From Symploca sp. SIO3C6 (GTDB lineage Bacteria > Cyanobacteriota > Cyanobacteriia > Cyanobacteriales > Coleofasciculaceae), in NCBI GenBank assembly GCA_010692425.1, contig JAAHHJ010000002.1:124001-188000 (forward strand): a stretch of 64,000 nt of DNA. The letters are read 5' to 3'. A program made the position numbers and the translations under genes. Each line of letters opens with the position of its first letter. Position 1 is the stretch's first letter. Of this stretch, positions 62,638 to 64,000 are shown one piece after another. Under the pieces are notes generated by a model. That model worked only from the letters and a program-made list of their open reading frames with translations. It was not told where the DNA came from and made no database searches.

Positions 62638-64000
62638 ATGAGATTACCTGATGGTCCACAGCTCCCACGCTGGTTGCAACTAATAAAATGGATTGCTGAC
62701 CCCTTTGGCTATTTAAATCAATGCCGTCAACGCTATGGTGACACTTTTACTTTACGTCTGAGTGGTTTTGAACCTTTGGTCTTCTTGAGCCATCCCCAAG
62801 CAATTCAGGCAATATTTACCGCTTCTCCTAGTCAGTTTGACTCTGGTAGGGGCAATGGTCTCATCCAACCATTGTTGGGAGATAACTCGCTAGTTTTACT
62901 CGATGGTAATCGCCACAGGCAACAACGCAAACTCCTCTTACCCCCCTTTCATGGGGAAAGAATGTATTCTTACTGCCAATTAATTTGCGAACTTACCGAG
63001 GAGGTAGCAAGTCGGTGGGTAGTAGACAAGCCTTTTGTCGCCCGTAATGCGATGCAAGAGATTACTCTGAGAGTAATTATGGGGGCTGTTTTTGGTCTGC
63101 GAGAGGGGGAACGTTATCAGCAGCTGAAGCCGATGCTGGGCCAAATGCTGGATATGACTGGCTCCCCCTTACGCTCTAGTATGCTGTTCTTCAAGTTCAT
63201 ACAGCAAGATTTAGGGGCTTGGAGTCCTTGGGGAAAAATGTTACGTCGTAAGCAAAAAATTAACGAACTCCTCCAAGCAGAGATTGAGGAACGACGAAAG
63301 CAAGACAAATCCAATGGCAATGACATTCTCACTCTCATGATCTCAGTTCGAGATGAAAATGGAGAGCCAATGACAGATCAGGAATTAAAAGATCAGTTGA
63401 TGACTCTATTGTTTGCAGGTCATGAGACTACTGCCACTGCCTTATCTTGGGCATTATACTGGATTCACCAACTTCCAGATGTAAGGAAAAAACTGTTACA
63501 GGAACTCGACGGTTTAGGGAACAAACCAGACCCCATGACCATCTCCAAGCTGCCTTACCTCAGTGCCATTTGCCAAGAAACCTTGCGAATTTACCCAGTA
63601 GCTCCCGTTACTTCCCCCCGCATCGCCAAATCCCCAATTGAGATTATGGGTCGTCAGTATGATACCAATACAATCCTGTTTCCTTGTATTTATCTGACTC
63701 ATCATCGAGAAGAACTATATCAGCAAGCATCTCAATTTAAACCAGAGCGATTTATCGAGCGTCAATATTCTGCTTACGAGTATTTGCCCTTTGGTGGTGG
63801 CAACCGACTCTGCATTGGTTATGCCTTGGCAATGTTGGAAATGAAGCTAGTACTAGCTACCATTTTATCTCGTTATCAGTTGGCGCTGGTGGATGATAAA
63901 CCAGTTAAACCCACCCGTCGCGGTGTCACCCTCGCCCCTGCTAATGGCATACCAATGGTATTAAAGGGTCAGCGTCTGCTTCAAAGCCAGCCCCAACAGC
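62638..64000 (+). CDS. cytochrome P450 (CYP110-like), cut by window end
   Basis: 454 codons are visible, nearly the full family length. Motifs: LLGDNSLVLLDGNRHRQQRK (C-helix region), the I-helix oxygen-activation site LLFAGHETTATALSW, ETLRIYPVAPV (ExxR), the meander PERF, and the haem-binding FGGGNRLCIGYALAMLEMKL with the Cys thiolate. It is of the soluble cyanobacterial CYP110 type, which oxidises fatty acids or hydrocarbons in other species. ATG follows GAGGAAAAACAATC; a GTG one codon upstream is possible. The stop lies outside. Confidence 0.93.
   Translation, partial: MRLPDGPQLPRWLQLIKWIADPFGYLNQCRQRYGDTFTLRLSGFEPLVFLSHPQAIQAIFTASPSQFDSGRGNGLIQPLLGDNSLVLLDGNRHRQQRKLLLPPFHGERMYSYCQLICELTEEVASRWVVDKPFVARNAMQEITLRVIMGAVFGLREGERYQQLKPMLGQMLDMTGSPLRSSMLFFKFIQQDLGAWSPWGKMLRRKQKINELLQAEIEERRKQDKSNGNDILTLMISVRDENGEPMTDQELKDQLMTLLFAGHETTATALSWALYWIHQLPDVRKKLLQELDGLGNKPDPMTISKLPYLSAICQETLRIYPVAPVTSPRIAKSPIEIMGRQYDTNTILFPCIYLTHHREELYQQASQFKPERFIERQYSAYEYLPFGGGNRLCIGYALAMLEMKLVLATILSRYQLALVDDKPVKPTRRGVTLAPANGIPMVLKGQRLLQSQPQQ

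Overview
The window is about 64 kb of cyanobacterial chromosome. Oxygenic-photosynthesis genes (psaE, ndhO, ndhF3/ndhD3/cupA/cupS, a high-light-inducible protein, a PedR-type regulator), a principal sigma factor of the cyanobacterial RpoD/SigA type, GCGATCGC (HIP1-type) octamers inside genes, and heptanucleotide tandem repeats of the STRR kind all point to a filamentous, probably Nostocales-like, cyanobacterium. The lineage below phylum is an inference. No rRNA, tRNA or CRISPR array was found.

Layout. 0-6.5 kb: ndhO-mdh, a TerB-like gene, psaE-mutM, a DUF6391 gene, pedR and a PfkB sugar kinase. 6.6-15.5 kb: a D,D-peptidase/peptidoglycan-binding protein, a MidA-type methyltransferase, a CHAT protease-like protein, a membrane-anchored subtilase and an orphan type II thioesterase. 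16-21.5 kb: the inducible high-affinity CO2-uptake NDH-1 operon ndhF3-ndhD3-cupA-cupS. 21.9-33.2 kb: a TPR-CHAT protein, a large cNMP-binding/degenerate AAA+/membrane polyferredoxin fusion, a patatin lipase, a TPR protein and a five-module response regulator ending in a GGDEF-like domain. 33.5-47 kb: an accessory, surface/secretion-flavoured region with a duplicated-domain exported protein, DUF4230, DUF928, a CHAT-CHASE2 protein, a truncated PAS protein, two tandem small Cys-rich peptides, a filamentous-haemagglutinin-type exoprotein and many repeats. 47-57 kb: dusA, DUF4079, three decaying genes, a metallophosphatase, an M48 protease, DUF4330, alpha/beta-fold and lipoprotein genes and a polysaccharide deacetylase. 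57-64 kb: sigA, hli with an HLR1 site, a GH15/phosphorylase-kinase-like protein and a cytochrome P450 cut by the window end.

The most noteworthy signals are: (1) a tandem pair of small Cys-rich peptide genes, one of which shares its 5' region and signal peptide with the neighbouring haemagglutinin gene; (2) five TAATAAG arrays, all just 3' of a gene and all in the same orientation relative to it, giving stop codons in every frame; (3) four copies of a 114-127 bp TA-flanked MITE with imperfect terminal inverted repeats, one sitting in a broken gene; (4) a fused cNMP/AAA+/Fe-S membrane protein whose AAA+ domain lacks the sigma-54 contact loop; (5) three different CHAT architectures; (6) an orphan terminator suggesting a small RNA.

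All family names come from reading motifs; no database search was run.
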